A DNA stretch of 64,000 nt, from NCBI GenBank assembly GCA_013398055.1, contig VZRS01004388.1, positions 403,127 through 467,126 of the forward strand, read 5' to 3'. This document shows positions 47,813 to 60,800 of this stretch, piece by piece. Each line of letters starts with the position of its first letter. The stretch's first letter is position 1. Below the pieces are notes generated by a model. The model worked only from the letters and a program-made list of their open reading frames with translations, did no database searches and had not been told where the DNA came from. Origin of the DNA: Ifrita kowaldi. Its lineage: Eukaryota > Chordata > Aves > Passeriformes > Cinclosomatidae. The translations under genes and the position numbers were made by a program.

Positions 47813-49349
47813 CCACCTGGCACTGAAGCCAGCAGAGCCTCACCAGCTCTCCTGGTCCTCCTATTTCCGTGCTCTTTCTGTCCAGGCAGGTGTCTCTCTG
47901 TCCCCCTTGCCAAACAAGTCCTGCTCTTCTCAAACAGCAGAAGCCCATGGGGAGAGTGGCCGGAGTGTGGGTGCAGGCCCAGCTGGAGGGAGCTGTGGGA
48001 GCTCCCCACCAGGGAGCACCTGAGCCTCTTTGTTGTGCCCCTCTGCAGCTCCATCATCTGCCAGCTCTGCCTGGCTCAGGCCAGCCTGAAGTCCTACTTA
48101 ATCCAGTCTGGAATGCTGCTGTCAAGGACTGTGGGAGAATCTGGTTCAGACATCAAGGGCTACAGGCCCTACAGGTGTGCCCAGAAAGGAGGAGAGCAAA
48201 GAATGGAAAAGTAGTGAAGAACAAGTGGGAAGTAAACACGGCATTTCTGCTGAGGACCTGCAGGCCCCACGTCTCTCCTCTTCTGTACCTGCTTTTGCAT
48301 CTCATTTATTTACTCAGGCAAAGAGGTGAATTCTCCTGGGAAGAAAAGACCAGCCAGCTGGAACTCTGTGCTGTCAGTCCCCATCCAAGCAGGACGCGGG
48401 GAGAAATACATAACATTTAGGAACCATTAATGCTGCAGTTCAGCTCATCAGCCCCCATTCAGCAAGATAGGAAATGCATGGTTAATATCTCCCCTCTGGG
48501 CCAGTTCTTCATCTTCCCCAGCTGTAGTGTGTTCTTAGTGTCCTAATTTCAAGCAGCCAGACCATGAAATATCTTTCACCTTTTGCAAAGAAAAAGGATG
48601 GGGAACCCCTCCCTTGGAGAACAGAGTGTCGTGAAATGTGGCAAACTTCATGGCAGTGAGAGGGACCATCCCAGCTCTCAACATCTGTCTTCTTACTCAG
48701 GCACCTAACATGGGTTTAAATTTCTCAGTTTAGTTACACAGAGGTGAAAACTCCAGCTCTAGTGTTGCCTGGTATGAGAGAGCTCATGGCAGTGGAGTGG
48801 GAAATGCCAGTGACCTGAAACTCTGCAGTGGTGACTTAGAAATCTTAGACAAGTGCCCTCTCAGAGATAAATAACTCTGCTGATCCAGGAGCAACCTGGA
48901 AATACCTGAGGGAGGAGGAAGGGCAGCACAAGAGGGAGGCTTGTCCTGGGCATACCAGCCAGAGGAGGTAGAAGCCCAGCAAGGAAAACTGTGTTGCATT
49001 GCTCAATTTGCTGCTCAAATCCAGAGCTGGGGAGGCAGCTCAGAGAGCAGTTCGCCGCGCCAGGAGGGGATGTCTCCAGAATGCTCCAGGAGTGGTTATC
49101 TCCAGAGCTGGGGCAAGGGGCAGCAGGGAGATAAGGCTCTGACTAGTGTTAGTTGGAGCTGGAGAAGCTGGTCTTGGTGCCCTAAAGCACTCTTTAAGTG
49201 CCCCCTTATTATGCCTGGGCATATTTGTGTGCATGGATGTATGTATAGAAACTTGTGACACTGCTGGAAATATCCTAGGTGGACATGTGGGCTGTTCTCT
49301 CCATAAGGGCTTTACTTAGCTCTGGCTGTTCAGAGGAAAAGCGTGATCC

Positions 49350-49432
49350 AGCATGCAGATCTCAGTGTTTCTGGGAAAGATGTTCTTGCTTGAAGCAATT
49401 TTATGTGCAAGGACTGGTGTTTTCCAGTGACT
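49350..49432 (+). repeat. 83-bp exact direct repeat, copy 2
   Basis: Second copy of the segment at 47730-47812, beginning AGCATGCAGATCTCAG and ending TTTTCCAGTGACT. Confidence 0.97.
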
Positions 49433-52400
49433 GCTATAACACAGCTGCTTTTCAGGGTCAGGGTCTGCTGACCTTTGTGATTTGTTGCATAGCAATGAAC
49501 AGTGCTGCATACAGAAAACAGCACAGATAATACTCTGCTGTCTGGCAACATCATTTAGGAATATTTTCATAACTCTATTGCTTTAGATATTTAAAATTAT
49601 GAAGAATCGACCTAGACCTGTTAGTTTATTTAACTATGCTGCACTCATTCAAAGTTCAGCTTTTTTTCCTTTCACAGGCATAGGAACAAAGATAAACATC
49701 TGTCCATCACAGCAATATTATGGTAAATCCTTAAAATATATTATTATACCACAAGCAAAAATAGATTCCTGGAGAAAACCAAAATGCTTTATTTTAAATT
49801 AAATGGCTACAGCTCAGCATGAGCTTTAAAATTATTAATCCTGTCTTCTTCAGTGCCCTCTCCCAGTTTTTCAAAACACAGATATCACTCATTGCAGAGT
49901 GGAAACTTGGACAGCATTTCTTGTGATTCCATGCTCATCTCATCCCTAAAAGGTGCAGTGGAATCTCACAGCCCCTTCATATACTACTGATTCCAAAAAA
50001 GTCTATGTGACACACACTGCTCACTTGGAAAACAGCTTATCTTTCTCCTGCTGTGATCATAGCTATCTCAAATAAATGCAAAGATGCTCAATTATGGCTG
50101 TGTGGTCACAGTCCAGTGGAGTAACTGTGGCCCATGAATAGGAAAAACTTCTTCAGATAACGAAGCAGTATTTGAGTTCTAATTGTTTTATCTACTCAGC
50201 CACAGACCTGCGTACAACTTTGAGTAGCCTCAAGCCCCAAGGATTCCCCTTTATGGTTTTAGTTTTACTGAACCTCAGTAAAACTCGACAATACTTACTT
50301 GATGTGCTCCTATTGCCTGTAGTTTGGTCTGTGCAAAAAAAAACCAGAAACATGTATGCTGAATCATGGGTTAGTCCCCAAACATGCACACATGTTTATA
50401 CTCCTATTATCTGCAAATAGCAACTGTGAGCCAAAGTGCCCATGTAGAGCCCTGCTGCAGCACAGAGGACCACAGCTGTGGCACACACCACCTGCAAAGC
50501 AGAGCTCTTCCCTGGCGTCCAGAAAAAACAGGAAGGGTGGCACTGAAACTGCTGGCTATACCCAGACATAAAACCAGGCTTTCACATCAGACCTTCACAT
50601 CTTCACCCTGGGGAGCTTACTAGCTGAGGGAAAGGTACCACAGCCATATATGCATTGCAACAAAAGGAAATGTCATATCCTGTCCTTGTTCAAGAGTTCC
50701 TAAACATTCTTGCCTGTAGTGTGTGTATATAACTCCTTGTTAGAGTAATGCACTATGCATAATATTTTCCATACATCCATCTTAATCTCTTGAGCTCTGT
50801 AACAGTTCTCCAAAGTCCTGCTGCAAATCCTGAAGCCTGTGAGGCAAACTGATGTTCTTAGCTCAGCGCTAAAGCTGTGCATATGTGTGCTGGGCATGGA
50901 TGCACGGGATGTATGTACCCCTTCCTTCAAGGCTCCCAGGTGTGTATTAACCTTCAGGCAGGTCACAGACACAAGGTCCTGAGGAGACACAGGATGTCTC
51001 AATCCATCCTGCCTGTTCTGCAGGTGGGCAATCGCCTCATTGCTCAGGCCCCAGGGCACAGGAGGGGCAGAGCCCGGAACGGATCACAGAGATCTTTGGC
51101 TGCCTTTCCTGGCTGTGCCAAGCTGTAGGTCTTGGTGCAGCACAGGGCGAGGTGCAGCCAGGAATGCGTGGAGGAGGCTCCCAGGGAACAAAACTGGTTC
51201 CTTTGTGCTCTGGGTAGATGTACAAGCTCAGGCAGTACACAGGCTGCCCTAAATCACAGTGACTTGCTACAGGTGTCTTTGCAGAGCCCTGTGTTCTTGT
51301 TCCCTGAACAGGAGCTGGCACAGAGAATATTAACCAGTCACTGCTTAATTCTGCCCTTATATGTGTTCCTGTGGGATAGCGGGAAGGGAGGAAATGACTG
51401 GGTAACCCAGCTCAGAGGTCACCAAGAGCTGAGAAAACCAGCTTCTTTCTGTTTTACCACTGAAGGAAGGCAAAAGGGCTGATGCAAGATAAGCATTCAG
51501 AGGCATTTTCTCAGGACTCTGTTTCCCCTGCCAGTCCAGACAGGGCAGATGTGTGCCGTGCCTGTCACAGCCACCTGCCTGAACAGAGACAATTCTCAGC
51601 ACATAATTCAGTGTTGTGTTTTTGCTTGTGTCTTCTGTGGCTCTTTTCCTTGTGAAATATTAGCCAGATTTATTCTCTGTCATCCTGGCACGGACACAAA
51701 ATCAATATGTTGACTGTAGAATTACTCTGTATTTATCCATTTATTTCTGTATTTTACATAAGTCCGAGATTCAGCTCACTGGTGAGGAAATGCTGTCAGA
51801 TACTGACTTCCACTGCAAGGATGCTGATGGTCCTTCTGATGCTGGATGGGATGAACAGTGACAGTTTAGACAACTCGTCTTTGAAACACAGGGAAAGCTG
51901 TCTTGCCCAACCAGTCCAAAACATGACAGGGAGTAATAATTTAAAAAATGAATCTTATAGTAAAGGAAGAATCGATGGAGGAGGGTACTTGAGGATTGTA
52001 GTTGCTTTTGGATTAAATTGCTACGACTTTTGTTTTGTTTTTACAGCTGGATTGATGCTACGTAGATTGTGGTCCGTTCTATCCTGTTCTAGCTTTATAA
52101 TGCAGCCTACACCATATTAATTATGGGTCTTCAAGGATTCCAGTGATTACAATGACCAGTATCTACCACACGAGTGTACTCCCCTCTCCTCATAAGGAGG
52201 TATTTCTGCAGTACAGGATCTTGTTTCAGTAGGTGTTTTGGATTTGGGTTTTTTTGCCTTGTTACTGTGGTTGGGACTGGGGAAGAGGTTCTTCTTCAGC
52301 TCAGTACGTGTGGACCAGGACCTCAACTCCACAGGAAGAGGGTGTATAAAATAGCAAAGGACCGTTCTACCTGTGCTCGAGAGGGTCACCAGCACTGTAC

Positions 52401-55049
52401 TGGTCTGCCAGGGTTCCCTGGGCCTTGGAGGGCTGTGCCTGGGAGCAGGCTTGGACAACACTCAGGGCAAAACATTAGCTAAAGGCTGAAAGGAGTAAAA
52501 CAGCCTTGGCTGTATTGTTCGCTTTTGCTGTCCAGCCATTGCATCCTGTGCAGCTGATCTCCCCTCCTTCCCAAGCACCCCTCTCATCGGGCTCCAGTGG
52601 GGCACAGGGGCTCCTGCTCCCACTGGTAGCCAAACCTCCTGCTCCTCCCACTGGATCCCACACGGCTGGGCTGTCCCATCGCTCCTGCAAAAAGGCACCT
52701 CCCCGCAATGATCAGCAGCCCCGGGCCCGAGGCTACAGCAGCTGGAGCCCAGCTGAGCCACCTCAGCTGCTGCTCATGGGGCACAGCGAGCACATTCGGG
52801 ACAACTATTTTTACATGAAATATGATAATTAACGTGTCTCCAAGTACACAGAGGTGCTGGGAGGCCATTAACTTTGACAGCTGTGGTATTTCTTTCCCTA
52901 AACGCCTCTAGCCGGTGTGTCAGTGGGAGATGTTACACAGTTATGACAGCTCCATGCCCTTCTCTAAGTGTCTGTCCTCACTTTATTTCAGACTAAATAC
53001 ATTCTGCAGTGGATATATGCCCTTCCTAAGTGGAAGATCCTGTTCATTTTAATGACTCCACTCCCCTGAATAAGGTCGAGACAGAAGTTGGCTGGATCAA
53101 CTGTTTGCCCTAACCCAGCCTGTTTCAGTATCCTCAAGCACTGTAATGATTTTCTTTGGAAGCAGGAAATATAAATTCAAATGAAGAACACAGCTTAAGA
53201 AGAAGCAAGATCTTTTAACACCCAACACTGGAGTTTTACTTGAAGAATGTACACTGAGATTGCAAGAGAGTCAGAGTGGAACGATCTTTTTGTTCTCTTT
53301 GTCCAGCACCTACGGCAATATTGCCAAAGCCACAGAGAATGCTCTGCAGCAACATCAAATAACTACAGCAGTGCTACTGCCCGGAGTCTGTGTCTGTGAA
53401 AGCAACTTTTCTCTTTCCTTTCTTCCATCCTTGTCCCTGAATTGGACTAGCAACCTGTATCATTTGTGTTTTCCATTTAGGCTAACCTCAAACACTTGGT
53501 TTCCACTTGATTGGAAACAAGTGTGCTGAAAGCTGTCTGCTCTTTCTTCACTGTACAATGTGGACTACTGCCTGGCTCCGGTCTGGAAACAATTATTTCC
53601 CTCATGTACCTACTGGTTCTGAACAGTCAAAGACTTATCCTTAGACTTTCTTTTCCTCTTTGCACTTTTATTCGCTGCTTCCTTTATAAAGAAAAGCTTA
53701 TCATTGTATATAATGCCCAAAAAACAGCTCTAGCTCTGTTGCTTGACAAAATTGCTGCCACATTTTAAGGCGAGGTCTCTCTTAGGTAGTTTTGTATCTG
53801 TAAATGTGCCACAGCAAATTTGCCACTCCTTTGTCCTGTTCTGATAGGATGAATTTTTGATGGTGCTTGAACTTGTGGGACTTTAAGAAAGGGTGGGACT
53901 TTAGGCATACATTGTGGTTACAGTGGTGTAAATATTCTTCAACAGCCACAAAGAATGGTCAAAACATCCACACACAGATGTGCAGTAATGCTTCCAAGAA
54001 TTTGCAGATGCTACCAGCATAGCATAGTGCAGCTGTTTAAAAAAACATACCTGTTTATGTGCCTGTGTTCCTGGATTTATTCTTTCTTTCAAATGTCCCT
54101 ACTTTTCGACGTGTGGATGCAGACACGAGGGTATGTGAGCCACAGATGACCAGAATCTGCAGATATTTGCACACGAGGGTAAGCTTATGCCATGAATAGT
54201 GCCATTATACTCATCAGGGTCACTTTTCTCAGAGAGATTGATCTCAGACTTTATTTCACGAAGACTAGTTCCCAACTAAGCGCAGACTGTGAGGAAACGA
54301 ATTGGAGTGGAAAGAGTCTATAAATTTCTTTTCCTGCACTGAATTCAAAATAGCGTTTCTCTTACTGGAAAAACAAACATAAGCTCATTTTGGGTGTCTC
54401 TGTCTGCCTGCCTGTGGGATTGGCAGTCCACACCTTCTGCCAACTCGGAGACCTCTCTGCCCCCGTTTATGCTCTAGAGGTTATGTCTTAATTACAGAAA
54501 ATCTGATCTGCTGTGACATCAATTTCCCTCTCTAGGGGAAATTCCTAGCTGTGAAATCCTAGCAGAGGCAAATTGCTGTTCTTTTTTCTTTTTCTTTTTT
54601 TTTTTTCCTTTGGCCAGTCCAAACCAACCCCAAAACTGCCATCTGGGTTTGACCTTGACTACTGCTTTGAGAGTGAATGGGAGAGCCTGCTCTCCTAAAG
54701 TGCTGACGTACAGACAACTATTTCCAATGAGTTATCTTGATACAGAACTCAGGCTGTATCACAGCCAAGAGCCTGCTTCTGCTGCCAAGCAGGACCCAAG
54801 CCTGGGGGCTGCAGGAGCTGAGGAAGTGCTGTGTCCCTCCATGAATCAAAAAGGATGGACAGTGTCCTGAACGAGTTAGCTGCAGCCCGGCCTAAACCTG
54901 GGGCAACACCACAGCAAGTCAGTGTGCCAACAACCCTCTCCACAGAGAGATGTGGGGGTCACCTAACCTCCCTTGGGATGTGCTCACCCAAAGCCACGCA
55001 ACCTGGCAGGGAGGGCTTGGCGCCAGCCTTGGGCTCCTGTGAATGACCA

Positions 55050-55690
55050 ACATGCTGAGAAGCAGCAGGACCGAGCCGTGGTGCCTGGGGAAGGGGGATG
55101 CCGGGGGAAATGGCTGGGTTAGTCGGTGCCTTCGAGCCGGGTGCGCGGGGAGGTGGGTGGCCTTTAGCTCCGCGTTGCCGCCGCTGCCGGCACCACCCTT
55201 TGCCTTGACCGCTGTGCCCCGGGGAGGACCAGAGCGGCCGGCAGCGCTGGGAGGCCGGGATGCGGAGGCGAGGCGGGGGATGCCCCCCCGCGCGGGCGGT
55301 GCCGGGGCTGACCCGGGGCTCTGCCGGGCCCCGCACCGCACGCCGCGGCCGCGGGTGGAAAATNACCCCAGGTAAGCGGTGGCGCGGGGGGGTCGTGGCC
55401 GCCCCTCCGCCGGGGGATCTCCGGCAGCCGTGCCGGTGGCGGTGCGGGGGCCAGCCGGGCCCCTTGGGGGAGGAAGGGGCGAGCTGGGGGCGGGCAGAGG
55501 GGCAGGGTGCTGCCCCGGGGCCGAGCGGGCTGTCGTGCACCCAAAGTCTGGCCGAGCACCTTGTGCCGGTGCTCGCTTTCCTAGCCGAACCTGCGTGCTG
55601 GGAGCGTTGCTGTGCCGGGGATCCCTGCAAAGAGTGGCTGCCCGCGCTGCCTGGGCTCTGTTGAGTCTCGCACTGCCTCCAAGCAGTGCC
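55050..55690 (+). promoter_or_regulatory. ITPKB: ITPKB CpG-island promoter region
   Basis: A block of very high GC and CpG density begins about 1.9 kb before the ITPKB start codon and surrounds the predicted noncoding exon 1. No TATA box was seen. A single ambiguous base (N) lies at 55364, eight bases before the intron. Long open frames on both strands here are GC artefacts. Confidence 0.7.
55080..55371 (+). other. ITPKB: ITPKB exon 1, noncoding; 5' end unknown
   Basis: The 3' edge is a consensus donor (ACCCCAG then GTAAGC at 55372) in the CpG island. It would splice to the acceptor at 56759-56760 over an intron of about 1.39 kb. The transcription start cannot be read from sequence; the start given is only the approximate upstream edge of the island. 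Confidence 0.5.
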
Positions 55691-56760
55691 TGGAGGGATG
55701 GGAAGCCCTTTGGTCACACCGTCAGTTGGGACTGCGCTTAGACCTGTGGGCATTTACCTGCCGGGAGCCTCACAGGGGGACTCACAGAGATACCGCTGAT
55801 AGCATCACACACAAGTGCTTCCAGAGGCATGTACACCCATAGCCAGAGTTAGCGCACTGTGTGTAAACAAGTCTGTACTCTCATGTGGGCAGTGTGTTTG
55901 TGCAGATCTCAGGGGTTCCCATGCCCCAGCACGGGATGGGGACTGCAGCTCCAGTGGCACATGGCGCAAGCAGACATGACGGAAGGCACACTGGAGTGCA
56001 CAGGGGCACAGAGAGCCACCTGTGAAAGCAGAGTCTCTCTCACGCTGGCCAGAACAAACAGCACTGCACATCTCTGCGTGTGGGGTCCGGGCTGTGACTT
56101 GGGGGCAGTTGCAGCGTTCAGTGTCCCAGACCGCAGATGTGCACAGGGGAGGCACATTTAGCCAGGGCATTCATGAAGATGTGCAAAGCCGTGTTGTTGC
56201 ACACGGTGAGGAAGGGGACTAACTTGAGACGTGGCCCTATACCGTACAAAACTGTGCAAGCAGGGAGTCTTCCTGTGTATCATACAACAGAAATCCATTC
56301 CTGAGACTTGGTCTTGCTATAGGTGACAGACTTGAAGGTGACAAATTTGAGTTGTGTGGAGTTTTTATCTTCCTTTAGAAAATGTCAGGGTTTGGGGCGA
56401 ACACTTGAAAGCTGCCAACTTTCAGTTCACACCAGCTGACCGTAATTCTCTTATTCTGTTGCGGGAATGGCTGCTGGCTGTGTGTCCTCTCGGACACTGC
56501 TGCTGCAGCCGTGTCGACAAGCAACCTGGAGAGGGGGCTGGGAAGGCAGGGAAGAGGGGGAACAGCCCCAAACCTGCCATCCCCTTCACTCAGGTCGTTC
56601 TGATGACCAGGGCGGCCCGCGTCCCCAGGAGTGGCACACTGGGGATGCACGCAGGTGGGAAGGGCACACAGGAAGGGAAGAGTCTGGCACGCTGTGTGCC
56701 CAGCTGGATGGTGAGCTAAGGGAGGGCACAGAACTACTCTCACTGCTTCTCTCTCCTCAG

Positions 56761-57844
56761 CTGTCCCGTTTTATGGAGCTGCGGGCCAGGGCCAGCCCAG
56801 CTCCCCTTTTTCCTGCTGGCGATGCTGCTGGTGCCGTCGTGGAGAGACCCTGGGCAGCCCCGCAGAGCGTGAGTGCCGAGGCGGCAGTGGCGACGGCCCC
56901 CCTGTGCTCCCCGGCTGACTACTATGGCCGTGTACTGCTATGCGCTCAATAGCTTGGTGATGATGAATAGCAACAGCGAGGTGACAAGCGGCAGGAGCAA
57001 GACGCCGCCTCCTCCCGGACAAGTGCTGCCCAGGGGTCCGGAGACACCCGGCAGCTGCCGCTCGCTCCCTGTCTTCAGCCCGGCCCCTGTGCCGCCCCGC
57101 TCCCCGCGCTGTGGCCCCGCTTTCCTCTTCCCACCGCTTGAGGAGCCCCTGCGGCAGCCAGGCAGTCCCGGGGGGCGGCGGGGCAGCCGAGGCGAAGAGG
57201 GACAGCCAGGACCTCCCATGGCACGGCAGCTTCAACGGGAGCTGCACAATGTGCAGGTGAACCAGAAAGTGGGGCTCTTCGAGGCGCACATCCAGGCACA
57301 CAGCTCTGCTGCCCAGCCACCCCGGAGCCCCCGGCTAGCCCGGCCCTGTCCGGCCAGCCCCACGGCGCCAGTGGTGGCACTTGGAACTGGACCCCGGGCG
57401 CGAGCCCACGGGGAGAGCGAGGCCCCTGATGCTGGTGGGGTGCAGGTTTGTCTGAGCACTGCAGAGCCCTCCAGGAGGCCGGCGATGATGGTGGTCCCAG
57501 CTGCGGAGCAGGCAGAGAGCAGCAGCCCCCTGGAGCAGTCAGGGCCTGCACCACGGCAAGAGGAGGTGGTGGTGGCCCCCGCAGGACTTAAGGGCCAGCA
57601 CCCAGCCATCGGCGGAAGCATCCCTGCCGTCATCGTCACGGACCTGGGGGGCCCGGAGGAGGAGGCGGGCGCCGTGCCCCCTGGCAGCCTGCCCGTCCGG
57701 AAGCTCTCATCATCCTCAGCGTCTTCCACTGGCTTCTCCTCGTCCTGGGAGGAGTCCGAGGAGGACATCTCCAGTGACCCCGAGCGCACCCTGGACCAGA
57801 CCCCGGCCTTCCTGCAGACCCTGGACCAGCAGAAGCCCCGAGTG
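56761..57844 (+). other. ITPKB: ITPKB exon 2 (5' UTR plus first coding part)
   Basis: The acceptor is a long pyrimidine tract (CTCTCACTGCTTCTCTCTCC then TCAG) ending at 56760, and the donor is GTGAGT at 57845. It holds 163 nt of 5' UTR with an upstream ATG at 56773, then the coding start at 56924. Confidence 0.88.
56924..57844 (+). CDS. ITPKB: Inositol-trisphosphate 3-kinase B, N-terminal coding exon (partial gene)
   Basis: ITPKB phosphorylates Ins(1,4,5)P3 to Ins(1,3,4,5)P4 in the cytosol and on actin, shaping calcium and lymphocyte signalling. This exon encodes 307 residues starting MAVYCYALNSLVMMNSN, the distinctive vertebrate ITPKB N-terminus; the ATG at 56924 has A at -3 and G at +4. 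A proline/serine-rich linker follows. The actin-binding region is about residues 101-125 (QRELHNVQVNQKVGLFEAHI, then QAHSSA and PRSPRL). The conserved acidic-serine segment is about 254-307 (VRKLSSSSASSTGFSSS, SEEDISSDPERTLD, TLDQQKPRV). The exon ends in phase 0 at 57844. The calmodulin-binding and kinase domains lie on later exons beyond the window. The variable linker is much shorter than in human ITPKB, where this exon encodes roughly twice as many residues (from memory). Strong GC bias gives long antisense frames that are not genes. Confidence 0.96.
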
Positions 57845-60800
57845 GTGAGTCTTGCACCAGCCCTGGTGAGGTGGGGTGAGGGGTGGTGGCATCCCCGCTC
57901 CAAGGCACAGCTGCAGCAGGAGGGCAGAGGTCTGGTGCAGCAGAGTTCTGCAGAGAAACTTTACATTTGCTCAGTGGTGCTTGCTTTCCCTCACATGAAA
58001 AGCTTTCAGACTTGAGAGAGGGGTTCCTAGTTGGAAAATCCTCACACGAGAGAGTAGCGATACCTGTTTCATTGTGCACAGTCCTTGCAGAGCTTCCCTG
58101 GTGCTGCAAAGCTGCCTGCCAGCATGCTTAAAATACATCCATGGACTGCAGCCTTCTGCTGACATGTGGTTACGAGCTTCAGTTTTATCTCAGCACAGCT
58201 TCCCTGGGTGCTGGAGGTTTCCCATGGTTTACGTGAGCCTGAGGGAGAATTTATTTCCTCCCTGCAGTTGAAACTGTGTATGCCAACTGTCTGTTCAGGT
58301 TTGCACCAATGCCCATCACCACAGTGTCTCTGTGTCTTTCACACAGAAGCAAAATTCTCTAGAATTTCTGGTAATTCTCCTTTTGAATAAAACTTCTTGC
58401 TTGTGGGGTGTCTTATATTTTAGGTAAGTGTATTTTTATTAGGTATTTATGTTAAGTTAATTTGTTTCAGGATCTTTGTTGTGGGGTTGGTTGTGAGGCT
58501 TCAGGCAAGAGAAAGCATCAGTGTTGTGTTACCCTCAGAGAAGAAAGGTCTCCTCAGAGAGGAGAGCTCTGAGGCATTCTCCAAAGGCATGAGATAGTCA
58601 TGGGATTTGTTGTGTCACTAGGGGAGTTCTTTCCATGTCTGAGTGCATCACACAGAGCGTGCTATGCTCCGAGCTGTCACACCAGTTATCCAGAGGGCTT
58701 GGAACCACTTTAACCCAGTGCAGGGCATCCATCACGAGGTTCTCCAGCCAGCACACGGTCTCTCCTATCATCCAGCTCTGAGACATTACACTGATTTGAG
58801 CCCAGCACTGGAGCCTCCCACTGACAAACCCTGAAACATGCAGGACAACCTAGTGGCTCCTTAGTTTAAATAGTTTGATAAAGGCCCATCAACTTTCAGT
58901 GATGTGCTGCACTGTGTTTAACTTCCTGTAGACACATGGTAGTGAAACTCTTGCTGAACTCAATGACATGAGGAAAACTAGTTCAGGGAAACATCTAAGT
59001 GAAGGCATCAAACTTGGAAGAACTGAGACTCTGGTTTGTAAAACACTCAGCAGGCTGAAATAAGTATCTTTGCTTTTGTACTTCTTTTGTCCTATTCCAA
59101 GAATCCAGGCTCGGTTCTGCTCAGGATGGAGCAGCAGCTGAGTAAAAGCAATTAATGAAGTTACGAGTCTGTAGTTCATCATGTTTGCAGACAGTTTTGT
59201 GTTTTGGGGCTCTCAACTGATGAATCAGCTTGTTCCCTTTGGGAGCTGCTACAATCCCTCTGCTGATTAAATTCTGCTGGTTTTATGTGCATGAGCTGTA
59301 GTAATCTCTGCTCCATTCTCTGCGCTAATCACTGTTCCTAGTGCCAGATCCCACTGATTTGCTGCTGAAAACAGTTCATTGATGGGCAAAAGCATGCCTG
59401 ATGCTCCTGTGGAAAGCTTCCTGGAGCCTCAGGCTGACTCTGCAGAACCTCCCGTGGCCTCCAGTGAGCTCAGCCAGGCTGGTGGCTCGGCAGTGAACAG
59501 ACGAGGCTCATTTGTATTGCTAAAAGGTCTGGATGAGAGTGAGCTCAGATCAGGTCTAAGATCAGAGTAGCTGCTGGGCTCCATGGGACTACTCAGGCTA
59601 AACGAGAGGAAGATCTGGTCCAAAATATGTCAGGCAGCCTGAGGAGGTGCACTTGATTTTACGTTTCAGTGCTGGGGTCTCAGCAGGAGCAGCGAGGCTA
59701 ATTTACAATGATACTTTCCACTGGGCTCCACAGGTCCCATGCAGGGCTGATCACTGGCTCTGGCAGGTTGTAGTCAACTTCTCAGCAGGACCATGTGCAA
59801 ATGCCCAGTAATTCAAAACTGATTCATATAAATAACACCCAACTTTGTGTACTGGTTGGCAGTATCTTGTAAATCCCTAACGACAGCAGAAGGCAGCTAC
59901 TGAAGGAGTGTCAGGTTGCACACTCATTTGTTTTCATGAACTCAGTATTTCCTTTTAACAATGCACACGGTCTGGAAATGAGTTGTGTAATGAGGGAGAA
60001 TGTGTGAGAGGCTCTCTCCACAACTCGTGCTTTTAGTCAAATCTTGGGAGACCTCAGCGGAGAGAAACCAACAAGGTGCCTCTGGGTTGAGTAGATAAAC
60101 CCGGGGCAGGCAGAGAGCCCTGCCTGTCTGCACTGGGTGCTGCTGGCACAGGGGAGCCTGCTGTACCTGGAGCAGAGGTAATGCCAAGCGGCAGGAAAGC
60201 AGTTCTTGCTGCAGATGCAGTCTGTGCTGCACATCTCACATAGCATGTTTACAGATTTGATAAACAGCAGGCCTGCTCCTGCCCTTCCTTTTTGGAGGCT
60301 GTCTGGCTTAGCAAATCTGTTAGGGATGTCTGGCTGTCTATTGTAGTTCCTCTGACATCCCGGGGAAACAGGCAGATCCCTCCGGCTGGCATGGACTCGT
60401 CCTCCATTTGTACTGCAGGTAGGAAACTTTGTTTGTGTTCGGGCCTGAAAATTGGCCGGTGAGAAAATGATGTTGCCAAGTGAAAGGGAGGGAGGTATTG
60501 TGGCCGCATTTTTGGACACCGTGACCCGGAGCAGCTCTGTGACTGAAACGGGCTCTGCCTCTGTTTATTGAAACAGTTTGCTCAGTGCTTTCCCTGTCCC
60601 TGGAGTGCCCTGGTGCTCACTGGGCTGCACAGCATCGGGGAGCAGTGACCCTGCCATGGTGGCTGCAGATTTGTGAAGTGCAGTGACAGTAAGAGCAACA
60701 CGACGTTTTGCTGTTGTCTCACTGCAAATCCACTTAAGGTCTGAGTAAACTTCCACGTAAGGGCTTTTGCAGCTGTGGCTTTCCCCGGACTGTGGGCTGC

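Larger units (their letters stand above)
46985..55000. other. Intergenic DNA upstream of ITPKB
   Basis: No gene recognised. It contains T-rich tracts at about 47154-47193 and 54580-54608 and an exact 83-bp duplication. Fairly long open frames near 47.5-48.4 kb on both strands show no domain and vary freely in composition. Confidence 0.45.

Noticed and set aside
47533..48420. Overlapping 140-183-codon frames on both strands
   Set aside because: They are mutually overlapping, lack domains, and one contains the duplicated 83-bp segment; no splice or promoter support was found.
54959..55753. A 264-codon minus-strand frame in the ITPKB CpG island
   Set aside because: It is driven by GC content (few stop codons), overlaps other long frames on both strands, crosses an N, and has no recognisable domain.
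57075..57903. Long minus-strand frames opposite the ITPKB coding exon
   Set aside because: They are antisense shadows of a GC-rich coding exon; the plus-strand protein is unambiguous.
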